A stretch of 64,000 nucleotides of DNA from NCBI GenBank assembly GCA_023458595.1, contig JAEWYT010000049.1:1-64000 (forward strand). Direction: 5' to 3'. The first letter of the stretch is position 1, and each line of letters opens with the position of its first letter. The position numbers and the translations under genes are program-made. The notes beneath the pieces were generated by a model that saw only the letters and a program-made list of their open reading frames with translations, was not told the DNA's origin and did not search any database. Below, piece after piece: positions 1-6,823 of this stretch. The stretch comes from Pseudomonadota bacterium (GTDB lineage Bacteria > Pseudomonadota > Alphaproteobacteria > Rhizobiales > Tepidamorphaceae).

Positions 1-1
1 A

Positions 2-430
2 GACAACGACACGCCGGACGGCGACCGGCTGCGGCTCACATACACCATGAAAAGTGTTCCGCTAGAATGTGCGGACGGAAGCACCGTCAGTGCGCCCGTC
101 GTGGTGCCGTGCGAGGCCAAGGATAGCTCGCCTGAAACAGACCCGGAGCCGCAGGCGATCACGGCGATACAGCAAGCGGTGCTTGATGCGCTCCTAGAGG
201 CCAGCGATGGCGGTCCTGTCACGGTCGCGGAGTGGCGCGCGCGGTACAACGCCAATGGAGACGCTGACGTTGGCGAGGGCACGCGCAAGAGGCGGTTCTA
301 TCGAGCCAAGGATACGCTTGAGGCAAACGGGCTGGCCTTTCAGGACGGTGACCTATGGTCCGCCTGTAGTGACACCAGTGACACCAGTGACATCAGTGAC
401 AGTGACATCGGAAACCCATGTCACTCCTAG
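2..430 (+). CDS. C-terminal part of a RepA/RecA-like replicative helicase or primase-helicase (5'-truncated by window edge)
   Basis: The reading frame is open from the first base, so this is the end of a longer gene. The visible 143 residues begin with a segment resembling the distal beta-rich part of phage RecA-like (RepA family) helicases. A winged-helix-like region follows (roughly residues 55-125 of the fragment, around VAEWRARY and RKRRFYRAKDTL), a layout often seen at the C-terminus of phage and satellite replication ATPases. The tail is a run of Ser-Asp-Thr residues encoded by GTGACACCA-type repeats that may double as DNA iterons. The ATPase core is outside the window, so the family assignment rests on resemblance only. 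Confidence 0.5.
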   Translation, partial: DNDTPDGDRLRLTYTMKSVPLECADGSTVSAPVVVPCEAKDSSPETDPEPQAITAIQQAVLDALLEASDGGPVTVAEWRARYNANGDADVGEGTRKRRFYRAKDTLEANGLAFQDGDLWSACSDTSDTSDISDSDIGNPCHS

Positions 431-556
431 AAAAACGGAAGTGACTTAACCTCGGGTGTCACTGCCCGCTGGCACGCGGTGACAAGTGACAGTGACGCCC
501 CCTGTCCTATAGGGACAGGGGCGGCACGTCACTGTCGCGCGTTACCGCGTCACGGG
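365..556. repeat. Cluster of GTGAC/GTCAC iterons with an inverted repeat; candidate replication origin
   Basis: Thirteen copies of the pentamer GTGAC or its complement lie in about 190 bp: starts at 369, 378, 387, 396 and 402 (the first four at 9-nt spacing), 420, 441, 458, 479, 486, 492, 528 and 549. A perfect 9-bp inverted repeat with a 5-nt loop (499-507 / 513-521) sits in the middle. The cluster begins inside the last codons of the helicase-like gene and runs into the noncoding gap. Satellite replicons often have iterons just downstream of their rep gene; the origin role is inferred. Confidence 0.5.
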
Positions 557-597
557 CACCTTCGCCACGGAGGGTTGAGGCAGGCATGGTTGAGTCT

Positions 598-891
598 CTA
601 CCGGCCTCCCTTGACTACCCGAAGCGCTCCCAAGGCCGGTGGCAGATCCGGCGGGCGCGGGAACCCCTCAAGGTCGATAAGCTTCGCGTGGCATCCGTCG
701 TCGGCCTTGGGGCGAAGACGGTCGGCGCCTGTCCGGTATGGGCAATCTAGCGTGAGCCGTTTGACGATCGCCTCGACCGGTGCTTCCGGCCCAAGGGCGG
801 CAGCGAGGCGGGCTAACCTATATCGGCCCTGGCGATGACAGCGCCGGCAATCCAGTCTGACGATGACGTACGGGTAATCGAGAATTCGCAT
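598..891 (-). CDS. Small zinc-ribbon-like protein of unknown function
   Basis: A 97-residue protein starting at the ATG at 891 (an upstream in-frame start at 954 is possible). After a short N-terminus (MRILDYPYVIVRLDC) it has a CRRC pair, a basic helix (RYRLARLAA) and two more cysteines in LDCPYR and DGCHA. That gives four cysteines spaced as in a small zinc ribbon. Small proteins of this pattern are common in rhizobial genomes and their mobile elements. It is transcribed opposite to its neighbours and divergently from the gene at 966. No function is known to me; a nucleic-acid-binding accessory role would fit. Confidence 0.6.
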   Translation of the reverse strand: MRILDYPYVIVRLDCRRCHRQGRYRLARLAAALGPEAPVEAIVKRLTLDCPYRTGADRLRPKADDGCHAKLIDLEGFPRPPDLPPALGALRVVKGGR

Positions 892-965
892 GGTCCGGCG
901 GTTGATCCGTAGCCGACGATGTTCTATCTTTGTTCCCATACAGCCGGCAGTCAAGGCATGCCCTC

Positions 966-1292
966 ATGCTGCTATCAATGAACGTCGAAGGGGCGAGCGC
1001 GACCGAGATCGATCGCGGGCTTCGCGCGGCGCGCGCCGTATTCGACCAGGCGGGCGTGACGCCATACCGTGCGGCCATGGCACGGTTCAACGTTGAGGCC
1101 GAGGACGAAGGCTTCTTCGCAGCGGCAAGCAGCGCCGACTATGCGCTATTCCACCTATGGGATGCCGCCGACGTTGCGGCGCTCGACGCCTGTTGTACAG
1201 GATGGGACTCGGACCGGAAGCCCGACACCGCAAACCTGGAACTCGTCTACGACGATGAGCTTGCATTGGCGCCGTTGCGCAACGCCGACTGA
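966..1292 (+). CDS. Conserved hypothetical protein of alphaproteobacterial mobile elements
   Basis: About 108 residues from the ATG at 966 (978 and 930 are alternatives; none has a strong ribosome-binding site). The N-terminal half (EGASATEIDRGLRAARAVFD) looks like a short helical domain. It is followed by an acidic region with DAADVAALDACCTGW and a hydrophobic end (LELVYDDELAL). I have an impression of similar small proteins in rhizobial prophages but know no function. It has no membrane segment or signal peptide. It is divergent from the zinc-ribbon gene, with about 75 bp between them. Confidence 0.5.
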   Translation: MLLSMNVEGASATEIDRGLRAARAVFDQAGVTPYRAAMARFNVEAEDEGFFAAASSADYALFHLWDAADVAALDACCTGWDSDRKPDTANLELVYDDELALAPLRNAD

Positions 1293-1458
1293 CGCCAACG
1301 GGTACCGGGGGCGGTCAAATCGCTAGAACGGCTCGACCTGCGTACCGACGGCCCCAGCCCACTTGTTAGAAACCGGGATAAAAAAAGCTATTTGTGATTT
1401 GATGGCTTGCCGCGTTCAGTACACATCCACGTAGCCACACTTCCTGCGGATCTTCGCT

Positions 1459-2013
1459 ATGATAAATCCGGCATTTTTGAACTATCCCGAGGAAGAAGCT
1501 CTAGTTGGGCAGATGCTTCTTGGCTATTCGGATATTGTAATTTCGCTACTCATTGTATCCGGCGAAGCTATGAAACAAAAATTCGTTCTCCTTGAGGCGA
1601 CCCATAAACTGCAATCAGAATCCCAGCGGATACGAATTGCCAGCACTATGGCTAGAGGGGCAATCGAGAAACTGGGGCTAGAACAAGACTACAGCGAAGC
1701 TGTTTCTGCGGTAAATTACTGCAAAGATATAAGGAATAACTATGCTCACTGTTTGTGGGGACTCCAGAATGGTGGACTTGCCTACACAAGTGTTGAAAAA
1801 GATTCATTCACCCATGCTATGAAGGATTTTATTTGGTATCCGGTTGATAAGACCCTACTTGAGAAGCAAAAATTATTTTTCGTATATACGAAAGAATGCC
1901 TTGCCCACCTAGAATCAAATATCACACCGCTACTTGTCGGGAAGGGCAGGAAATTAAAAATGCCAAATCGAAAAAATAGACCAAGAAAGCACAACTCCAT
2001 ACATTCTATATGA
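1459..2013 (+). CDS. AT-rich cargo gene: helical protein with a HEPN-like RNxxxH motif
   Basis: A 184-residue protein in a distinctly AT-rich stretch. It is mostly helical and lacks signal or membrane segments. Residues 92-97 read RNNYAH, matching the R-x4-H (often RNxxxH) signature of HEPN ribonucleases, inside a helix (AVNYCKDIRNNYAHCLW). The start (INPAFLNYP) and the block LLEKQKLFF recall a family of uncharacterised proteins in proteobacterial mobile elements. The C-terminus is very basic (GKGRKLKMPNRKNRPRK). HEPN RNases act in toxin-antitoxin, abortive infection and other antiphage systems. A defence or toxin role is inference; no partner antitoxin is evident unless it is the 51-residue gene just downstream. 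Confidence 0.55.
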   Translation: MINPAFLNYPEEEALVGQMLLGYSDIVISLLIVSGEAMKQKFVLLEATHKLQSESQRIRIASTMARGAIEKLGLEQDYSEAVSAVNYCKDIRNNYAHCLWGLQNGGLAYTSVEKDSFTHAMKDFIWYPVDKTLLEKQKLFFVYTKECLAHLESNITPLLVGKGRKLKMPNRKNRPRKHNSIHSI

Positions 2014-2127
2014 ATATATTGTAATACTCTAATACCGACTTACCGCATTACCGACTCCACTAAACTTGTTTGACGATATTATTTCTTTCTGGAATCCTCC
2101 GCTCACTATCCAGCAACGGAGGACGGC

Positions 2128-2283
2128 ATGAACGCCGAACACATCATCGAAGCCGCTGAACTTCTCGCCGACCTTTTGTTTCTCGACTGTGTAGACATCG
2201 AGCACGTCGCCGAAATCGACCAGGGCCAGCACGACGAGCTAGCCGAGCGGATCGAGCGGTTGAGGGCTGTTACGCGCCCTTGA
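2128..2283 (+). CDS. Small acidic helical protein, 51 residues, unknown
   Basis: A short gene with a very good ribosome-binding site (GGAGG at 2118-2122, 5 nt before the ATG). It begins MNAEHIIEAAELLADLLF and continues through an acidic helix (HVAEIDQGQHDELAERIERL). The two heptad-like helices could form a small coiled coil or bundle. It follows the HEPN-like gene by 114 bp and precedes the candidate structured RNA. It could be an antitoxin-like partner of that gene or a small phage regulator; neither can be shown from sequence. Confidence 0.5.
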   Translation: MNAEHIIEAAELLADLLFLDCVDIEHVAEIDQGQHDELAERIERLRAVTRP

Positions 2284-2437
2284 ACACGGCCCTGCCATTC
2301 ACCATCTAAAGCCTGACACCGAAATGCCCGCAGCGTGTTTGAGGGTCACCGACGCGGTTAGAAAAAAACCCTCGAATAGCTGGCCTGTTGTGCGAAGGCG
2401 GGTACCGTAAGGGACCCTCGCACATAGGGATCGGAGG

Positions 2438-2457
2438 ATGCCTATGATGGCATTTTT
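2438..2457 (+). terminator. Weak terminator-like hairpin with T-run (possible attenuator)
   Basis: The 5-bp stem ATGCC/GGCAT (2438-2442 / 2449-2453) has a 6-nt loop and leads directly into a T-rich run (2453-2457, then CTTTCT). It is too short to be a strong terminator. It lies in the middle of the structured region, so an attenuator or simply part of a larger fold is possible. Confidence 0.3.
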
Positions 2458-2570
2458 CTTTCTCGAAACCGGCCGGTCGGAAGGTAAAAGTACCCGTCTG
2501 GCTTTCGGGTGTGCTTTGCGCCCCGAGTTGGTTTCGACGGTGGTGCTGATCTTCCGACTTTTCTGAAGGA

Positions 2571-2598
2571 AAGGCGCCTCGGAAACGGGGCGCCTTTT
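2571..2598 (+). terminator. Rho-independent terminator with GNRA tetraloop
   Basis: An 11-bp stem (2571-2581 / 2586-2596, one T-G wobble) is capped by GAAA and ends in TTTT at 2595-2598. It closes the structured RNA region and separates it from the AT-rich spacer ahead of the HTH gene. Confidence 0.65.
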
Positions 2599-2600
2599 CG

Positions 2601-2869
2601 ATTCTACTTATGATTGAAATTCGTCGAGTATTTCGATTCTGCACGCATAGCGAAAGTTAAATATGGCAGAATCCTAGGTGCGACAGGCTGCCGCATGTAT
2701 GTTGAAATCGCTTGGTAATTCTGTGAGCCCTATCACGGCGGCGTGATTAAATGTGCACTCAGTGCGTTAATTGTGTTCGAGTTGTGGCAAGAATGTGGGT
2801 CCAAAAGGCTATTAAGTAGAGGGTACTTTTCTGTAGCGCGCTCGATACCGGCCGCCGTTCACCTTCCCG
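2601..2869 (+). other. AT-rich noncoding spacer with an imperfect inverted repeat
   Basis: No supported ORF. The spacer lies between two terminators and ahead of the HTH/capsid genes, so it should hold their promoter or operator, but no clear -35/-10 pair stands out. An imperfect palindrome at 2746-2771 (ATTAA and TTAAT arms around GCAC/GTGC) is the best operator candidate. Confidence 0.35.
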
Positions 2870-2878
2870 ATTTCCCTG

Positions 2879-2905
2879 AGCCCGGCGTCGCCGGGCTTTT
2901 TATTT
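2879..2905 (+). terminator. Rho-independent terminator
   Basis: An 8-bp stem AGCCCGGC/GCCGGGCT (2879-2886 / 2890-2897) with a 3-nt loop is followed by TTTTTATTT. It lies about 50 bp before the HTH gene, so the HTH/capsid genes are either started downstream of it or expressed by antitermination. Confidence 0.75.
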
Positions 2906-2950
2906 GACCCGCCGAGGTTTCGGCAAACGCTTCAAATGGAGATTTATCAA

Positions 2951-3364
2951 ATGGACGTTCGCAAATGCTGCGAACGCGCGTTTACGCTTGCCGAAACGGC
3001 GCGCGTGGCGCGCGTCCCCGAGTCAACCATCAGGACATGGCTTGCCCGGACGGAATCGGGGTTCGGCGAGAAGCGCCGGGGCAGAATCCTATTCAGCATG
3101 ACCGATATGCTCGGTTTGCGGTTGGCCGGCGAATTGGTCGGCTGCGGCCACGAGCCTCAACGGGCAATGTGGACAGCCGAGGCTATGGCGGTCACAGCCT
3201 GCGATCCTGACGACGTTGCTTTCGTGCAGGGCGCCGATGTCAAGATTCGGAAAGCCGGGGAATTCCCGCCGGTCGACCGGACGACAGTCGTTATCCCGAT
3301 TGGGCGCATGGCTGCGGACACGTTCGCCGAAGCTTCGGCGCTCTACGAGACACCCGCCGGCTAA
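2951..3364 (+). CDS. Helix-turn-helix (MerR-like) DNA-binding protein of the element
   Basis: 137 residues from the ATG at 2951, preferred over the one at 2936 because GGAG at 2938-2941 sits about 9 nt upstream of it. The N-terminal HTH (FTLAETARVARVPESTIRTWLAR) is followed by a wing-like segment (GRILFSMTDMLGLRLAGELV), as in MerR-type domains. The rest (about residues 60-137) has no recognisable effector domain. It lies immediately upstream of the capsid gene. Two roles fit: a regulator of the structural genes, or an HTH protein doing the job of a small terminase. Sequence alone does not decide. Confidence 0.6.
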   Translation: MDVRKCCERAFTLAETARVARVPESTIRTWLARTESGFGEKRRGRILFSMTDMLGLRLAGELVGCGHEPQRAMWTAEAMAVTACDPDDVAFVQGADVKIRKAGEFPPVDRTTVVIPIGRMAADTFAEASALYETPAG

Positions 3365-3469
3365 GGCCGGCCTTCTCCAATTCCCGCAAGCGCGTTGACG
3401 CGCAACGACGCAACCGGCCGGCCGGGATTGCGGGCGATCCCATTTGCGCATTTTTCGAAGGAAACAGAA

Positions 3470-4738
3470 TTGCAGATCCATTCCCTTATGGAGCAGCGCT
3501 CCAATCGCGTCAGCGAAATGCGGTCCATCGCTGACAAGGCGGAAGCCGAGTCACGGGACTACACCCCTGACGAAGACACGCGGCACAAGACCCTCAAGAC
3601 TGAAATTGCCGAGCTTGAACGGAAGATTGAACGGGCGCGCGACATTCAGGAGGCCGAACGCGCGGCGCCGGCCGTCATCAGCGGCAACGGCCGCGACGGC
3701 GCCTATGAGGCTCGCGCCCGCGAATTCTCCGTTACGACCGCAATTCGTTCGGCGATGGGCGAGCGAGTCGATGACGGCCGCGAGCGCGAGCTTTCGGCCG
3801 AGCTTCGGCGCCGCGCCGGCAGGAGCTTTGAAGGCATCGCCGTTCCTGACCAGGTGTTTCAGGTTGAGCGGCGCACGCTGCTGACTTCGGGCGACGCGGC
3901 CGATCTTGTGCCGAACACGCACCGACCTGACCTTTTCATCGATATGCGCCGCAGCGCGGTCGTGACCGAACGCCTTGGCGCTACGGTCTTGGACGGACTT
4001 GTTGGTACAGTCGACATCCCGCGTCAGTCGGCATCGGGCACCGCTGCATGGATTGCCGAGGATAGTGCGCTGTCCGAAACCGACGCCGACTTCGACGACG
4101 TGAACCTTGCACCCAAGACAGTCGGCAGCATGACCAGCTACTCGCGGCGCACGATGATAAACGCCGTGCCGTCGATTGAGCAGCTTGTCCGCCGCGACCT
4201 AGCCGCAGTGCTGGCGCGTTCGATCGATTATCAGGCGCTCATGGGCAACGGCAGCGGAAACACGCCGACCGGCATCCTCAATGCGTCAGGCGTTGCTACG
4301 CCGTCGTTGGCCGGACCGACTTGGGCGCAGGTGCTTGGCGTCATTGCTGCGATCCAGTCCGCCGATGCCGATTTCGGTAGTATGGCGTGGGCGATGAATC
4401 CGAACGCGGTTGCGAAGCTGCGGGCGACGCCGAAGGACAGCACGAATGGCGGCGAGGGCTACCTTATGGAATCGGCCAACGCGATGGCCGGCTATGCGGC
4501 CGGTGTCACGACTGCAGTTCCGGACATCGGCGGTCCGCCTGCGACCGACCGTTACGCTTTCTTCGGCGACTTCTCGCAGCTTCTGATCGCCCGCTGGGAG
4601 GGCATTTCGATTTTGGTCAATCCCTTCGGCGACGCAGCCTATTCGCGCGGTCGAGTCCAGGTGCGGGCCATGCAGGATGTCGATGTCGGAGTCCGGCACG
4701 GCGCCAGCTTTGCAGTTGCCAACGATCTGCCGGTCTAA
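3470..4738 (+). CDS. Phage major capsid protein, HK97 family
   Basis: The shell subunit of an HK97-fold capsid. I place the start at the TTG at 3470, which has AAGGAA 6-7 nt upstream and gives 422 residues; the frame stays open further upstream and an ATG exists at 3488. Residues 1-75 are a coiled-coil scaffold-like delta domain rich in Glu/Lys/Arg, normally removed by the protease. The remainder has the hallmark core: VPDQVFQV, VVTERLGATVLDGLVGTVDIPR, AAWIAEDSALSETDADFDDV, MTSYSRRTMI, LMGNGSGNTPTGILN, and a C-terminus with FFGDFSQLLIARWEGISI and VRHGASFAV. It precedes rather than follows the protease and portal, the reverse of ordinary HK97-like phages. Confidence 0.93.
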   Translation: MQIHSLMEQRSNRVSEMRSIADKAEAESRDYTPDEDTRHKTLKTEIAELERKIERARDIQEAERAAPAVISGNGRDGAYEARAREFSVTTAIRSAMGERVDDGRERELSAELRRRAGRSFEGIAVPDQVFQVERRTLLTSGDAADLVPNTHRPDLFIDMRRSAVVTERLGATVLDGLVGTVDIPRQSASGTAAWIAEDSALSETDADFDDVNLAPKTVGSMTSYSRRTMINAVPSIEQLVRRDLAAVLARSIDYQALMGNGSGNTPTGILNASGVATPSLAGPTWAQVLGVIAAIQSADADFGSMAWAMNPNAVAKLRATPKDSTNGGEGYLMESANAMAGYAAGVTTAVPDIGGPPATDRYAFFGDFSQLLIARWEGISILVNPFGDAAYSRGRVQVRAMQDVDVGVRHGASFAVANDLPV

Positions 4739-4747
4739 GGCTGGTAT

Positions 4748-4773
4748 GGGGCGGGTTTCGGCCCGCCCCGTTT
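4748..4773 (+). terminator. Intercistronic GC hairpin after the capsid gene
   Basis: A perfect 8-bp stem GGGGCGGG/CCCGCCCC (4748-4755 / 4762-4769) with a 6-nt loop and a short GTTT tail lies 10 bp after the capsid stop. The weak T-tract suggests partial termination or 3'-end stabilisation. That could keep capsid mRNA more abundant than the protease and portal messages. Confidence 0.5.
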
Positions 4774-4806
4774 CCTCCGATTTCACCATCTTATTGAGGG
4801 TGCGCA

Positions 4807-5352
4807 ATGCACACTAGAGAGACGCGCGCAGCCGCAGAGGTTCGCGCATCAGGGATGCAACTGACCGGCTACGCCGCAGTCTTTGACAGCCCTTCCGATG
4901 ACCTGGGCGGCTTCATTGAGTACGTCCGCCGTGGCGCCTTCAGGCGCAGCCTTGAAGGCAACCGGGCCGACCCGTTGGCACTTATCCATCACATGCCGCA
5001 CATGGTGCTTGGGCGGCGTTCGGCCGGAACGTTGCGCTTGGCCGAAGATACCCACGGGCTGCATTTCGAGATTGACCTACCGAACACGACGACGGCGCGC
5101 GATCTCGCCGTGAGCGTCGAGCGGGGCGATGTCAAAGGGGCTTCGTTCGCATTCGCGGTGGCGAAGGACGGCGACCGTTGGAGCACAGACTCCGGCAAAG
5201 CGGTTCGCGAATTGCTGGAGGTCGATTTGTTTGAAATCACCATCACGCCGGTCCCGGCATATCCCGACACCGAAGTTGCGCGACGCGCGCTCGCGACGTG
5301 CAAACCGTCCCCGCGTGTCGTCGCTGCACGTAGATGGTTGGAGGCGCTTTGA
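4807..5352 (+). CDS. HK97-family prohead protease (peptidase S78)
   Basis: 181 residues, a normal length for the family, with GAGGG just upstream of the ATG. This serine protease cleaves the capsid delta domain during head maturation. Family landmarks are present: MQLTGYAAVFDSPSDDLGGF near the N-terminus, EYVRRGAFRRSL, the histidine segment (IHHMPHMVLGRR), the serine segment (GDVKGASFAFAV) and LLEVDLFEITITPVPAYPDT toward the C-terminus. The His and Ser that would form the active site are both there, so it looks functional. It overlaps the longest frame of the portal gene slightly. Confidence 0.93.
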   Translation: MHTRETRAAAEVRASGMQLTGYAAVFDSPSDDLGGFIEYVRRGAFRRSLEGNRADPLALIHHMPHMVLGRRSAGTLRLAEDTHGLHFEIDLPNTTTARDLAVSVERGDVKGASFAFAVAKDGDRWSTDSGKAVRELLEVDLFEITITPVPAYPDTEVARRALATCKPSPRVVAARRWLEAL

Positions 5353-5354
5353 CC

Positions 5355-6566
5355 ATGTGGCCATTTACGAAAAGAGTTGAAAAGCGCGACGGCAGTTGGG
5401 ACCGGCTGCAGTCGGCTCCGTACATGACGGCATCGGGCGGTTATGTGTCGCCGGAGAAGGCGAGCGGGCTTGCTGTGGCCCATCGTTGCATACAGTTGAT
5501 TTCGGAGAACTTGGCGAGCGTTCCTCTGCGGCCGTATCGCCGGTCGGAAGACAACGGGCGGGAGCCGGCGACGGACCATCCGCTGTACAGGGTGCTGCAC
5601 GACGATTTCAACGAGTCTTTGACCGCTTTTGCGGGTCGCGAAATGCTCGTCGCGTCGGTCCTTACAGCGGGGAACGGATACGCTCGAATTGAAAGGTCGC
5701 CACAGGGGCAGGTGGTCGCGCTGCATCCGATCCAGCCGGGCAACGTCTCGGTCGAAAAGCTGGCGAGCGGCCGGCTGCGATATCAGGTGGCGCTCGAGTC
5801 GGGCGGAACCGAAACGCTGTTGCAGGACGAGTTGATTCATCTGCGCTACCGGACCAAAGACGGCATCGCCGGCCTTAGTCCACTAAGTATCGCAGCGGCG
5901 ACTTTTTCGCTGGCATTGGCGCAACAGGATCAGGCCGCCGCGCAAGTCGAAAACGCATTTTCTGCGTCCGGCATGCTGAGTCTTGACGGCAAACTGACAT
6001 CAGAGCAGTACAATTTGCTTCGCTCGTGGTTTCGCCAAAGCTTCATCGGGTCGCGCAAGGCCGGTGAACCAGTAATTATGGACAACGGCGCGAAGTTCAC
6101 GACGTTCCAAATCCCCAATAAAGACATGGAGTTCTTGGAGTCGCGGTACGCCAGCAACGAGCAAATCGCGATGATATTCGGCTGCCCTCCCACAAGCGTT
6201 GGGCTTGTTAAATCTGCTACGTATTCGAATGTCGAGGGCGAGACCAAGGCGCTCGTCGCGAGGTGCCTCGGTCCGATGTCGCGACGCATAGAGCAAGCCA
6301 TGAATTCGGCTTTGCTGACGCCAGAGGCTCGCCGCGCGGGGCTTTATATCGAGCATGATTTAGGCGGCTTGCTTCGCGGCGATTTGGCAACCCGGTACGA
6401 AGCCTATCGCGTCGGGCGTGAGGGAGGCTGGCTTTCGCCGGACGAAATTCGGGCGATGGAAAACATGTCAAAAATTCCCGGCGGCGACACGTACTTGCAG
6501 CCGATGAATCACGTGCCGCTCGGCACGGCGAACGACAACGGCGAGCCGAAGCAGGGGGCAGATTGA
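5355..6566 (+). CDS. Phage portal protein, HK97 family
   Basis: The portal forms the dodecameric DNA channel at one capsid vertex. The start at the ATG at 5355 has GGAGG about 11 nt upstream and gives 403 residues. Family features include the N-terminal block VAHRCIQLISENLASVPLRPYRR, the stretch LTAGNGYARIERSPQG, HPIQPGNVSVEK, the stem/crown region (NGAKFTTFQIPNKDMEFLES), and EQIAMIFGCPPTSVG followed by the YSNVEG motif. The gene is full length without frameshifts. No head-tail connector or terminase gene follows; instead two small SpoVG-like genes are translationally coupled to it. Confidence 0.93.
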   Translation: MWPFTKRVEKRDGSWDRLQSAPYMTASGGYVSPEKASGLAVAHRCIQLISENLASVPLRPYRRSEDNGREPATDHPLYRVLHDDFNESLTAFAGREMLVASVLTAGNGYARIERSPQGQVVALHPIQPGNVSVEKLASGRLRYQVALESGGTETLLQDELIHLRYRTKDGIAGLSPLSIAAATFSLALAQQDQAAAQVENAFSASGMLSLDGKLTSEQYNLLRSWFRQSFIGSRKAGEPVIMDNGAKFTTFQIPNKDMEFLESRYASNEQIAMIFGCPPTSVGLVKSATYSNVEGETKALVARCLGPMSRRIEQAMNSALLTPEARRAGLYIEHDLGGLLRGDLATRYEAYRVGREGGWLSPDEIRAMENMSKIPGGDTYLQPMNHVPLGTANDNGEPKQGAD

Positions 6567-6823
6567 TGGATATCGAGATTACAAAAATCGAAGTTCTAAC
6601 CGAGCACAAAAACAGCGTGCTCGCCTATTTCGACGCGACGCTTGCCAGCGTCATCAAGATTCAGAACGGCACCTTGGCGATGAGCGGCGACGGGCAATTT
6701 TGCCTTTATCCCTTTCCGTCGCGGGGCGCGAGGCACAAGGTTCGGTTCGCCGACACCCACGACCTGGGGCGGCTCCGTATGGCGGTCATTGAGGCATATC
6801 GCGAAGCCGGGGGGACGCAGTGA
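6566..6823 (+). CDS. Small SpoVG-like protein A
   Basis: 85 residues, coupled to the portal gene by a TGATG overlap. The order of elements resembles SpoVG: an N-terminal strand (IEITKIEVL), LAYFDATLA, a strand with IKIQNG, GDGQFCLYPFPSR, then RHKVRF and a C-terminal helix ending AVIEAYREAGG. SpoVG proteins are small nucleic-acid-binding regulators. The next gene has the same layout and the same end, so the two look like a tandem duplication. The SpoVG relation is by pattern only. Confidence 0.5.
   Translation: MDIEITKIEVLTEHKNSVLAYFDATLASVIKIQNGTLAMSGDGQFCLYPFPSRGARHKVRFADTHDLGRLRMAVIEAYREAGGTQ

Larger units (their letters stand above)
2338..2600 (+). ncRNA. Candidate structured RNA with nested hairpins, ending in a terminator
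   Basis: This stretch has no convincing ORF but several well-formed stems. 2338-2346 pairs with 2368-2376 (9 bp with one wobble). 2389-2395 pairs with 2418-2424 and encloses 2400-2406 / 2411-2417 capped by a GTAA tetraloop. 2438-2442 / 2449-2453 is followed by a T-run. 2476-2483 pairs at long range with 2551-2558. Finally there is an 11-bp stem with a GAAA tetraloop, 2571-2596. Two GNRA-capped helices and a closing terminator suggest a discrete transcript or long leader. I see no match to a family I know and could not place a promoter with confidence. Confidence 0.4.

Noticed and set aside
586..747. A 53-residue plus-strand ORF with ATG at 586
   Set aside because: The opposite strand carries the more protein-like zinc-ribbon gene; the plus ORF has no recognisable motifs and an Arg-rich antisense-like composition.
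2528..2545. GGTTTCGACGG resembling the 5' part of tmRNA
   Set aside because: No matching acceptor strand, T-arm or tag-coding region (no Ala-Asn-Asp-type peptide) nearby, and the local pairings favour another fold.
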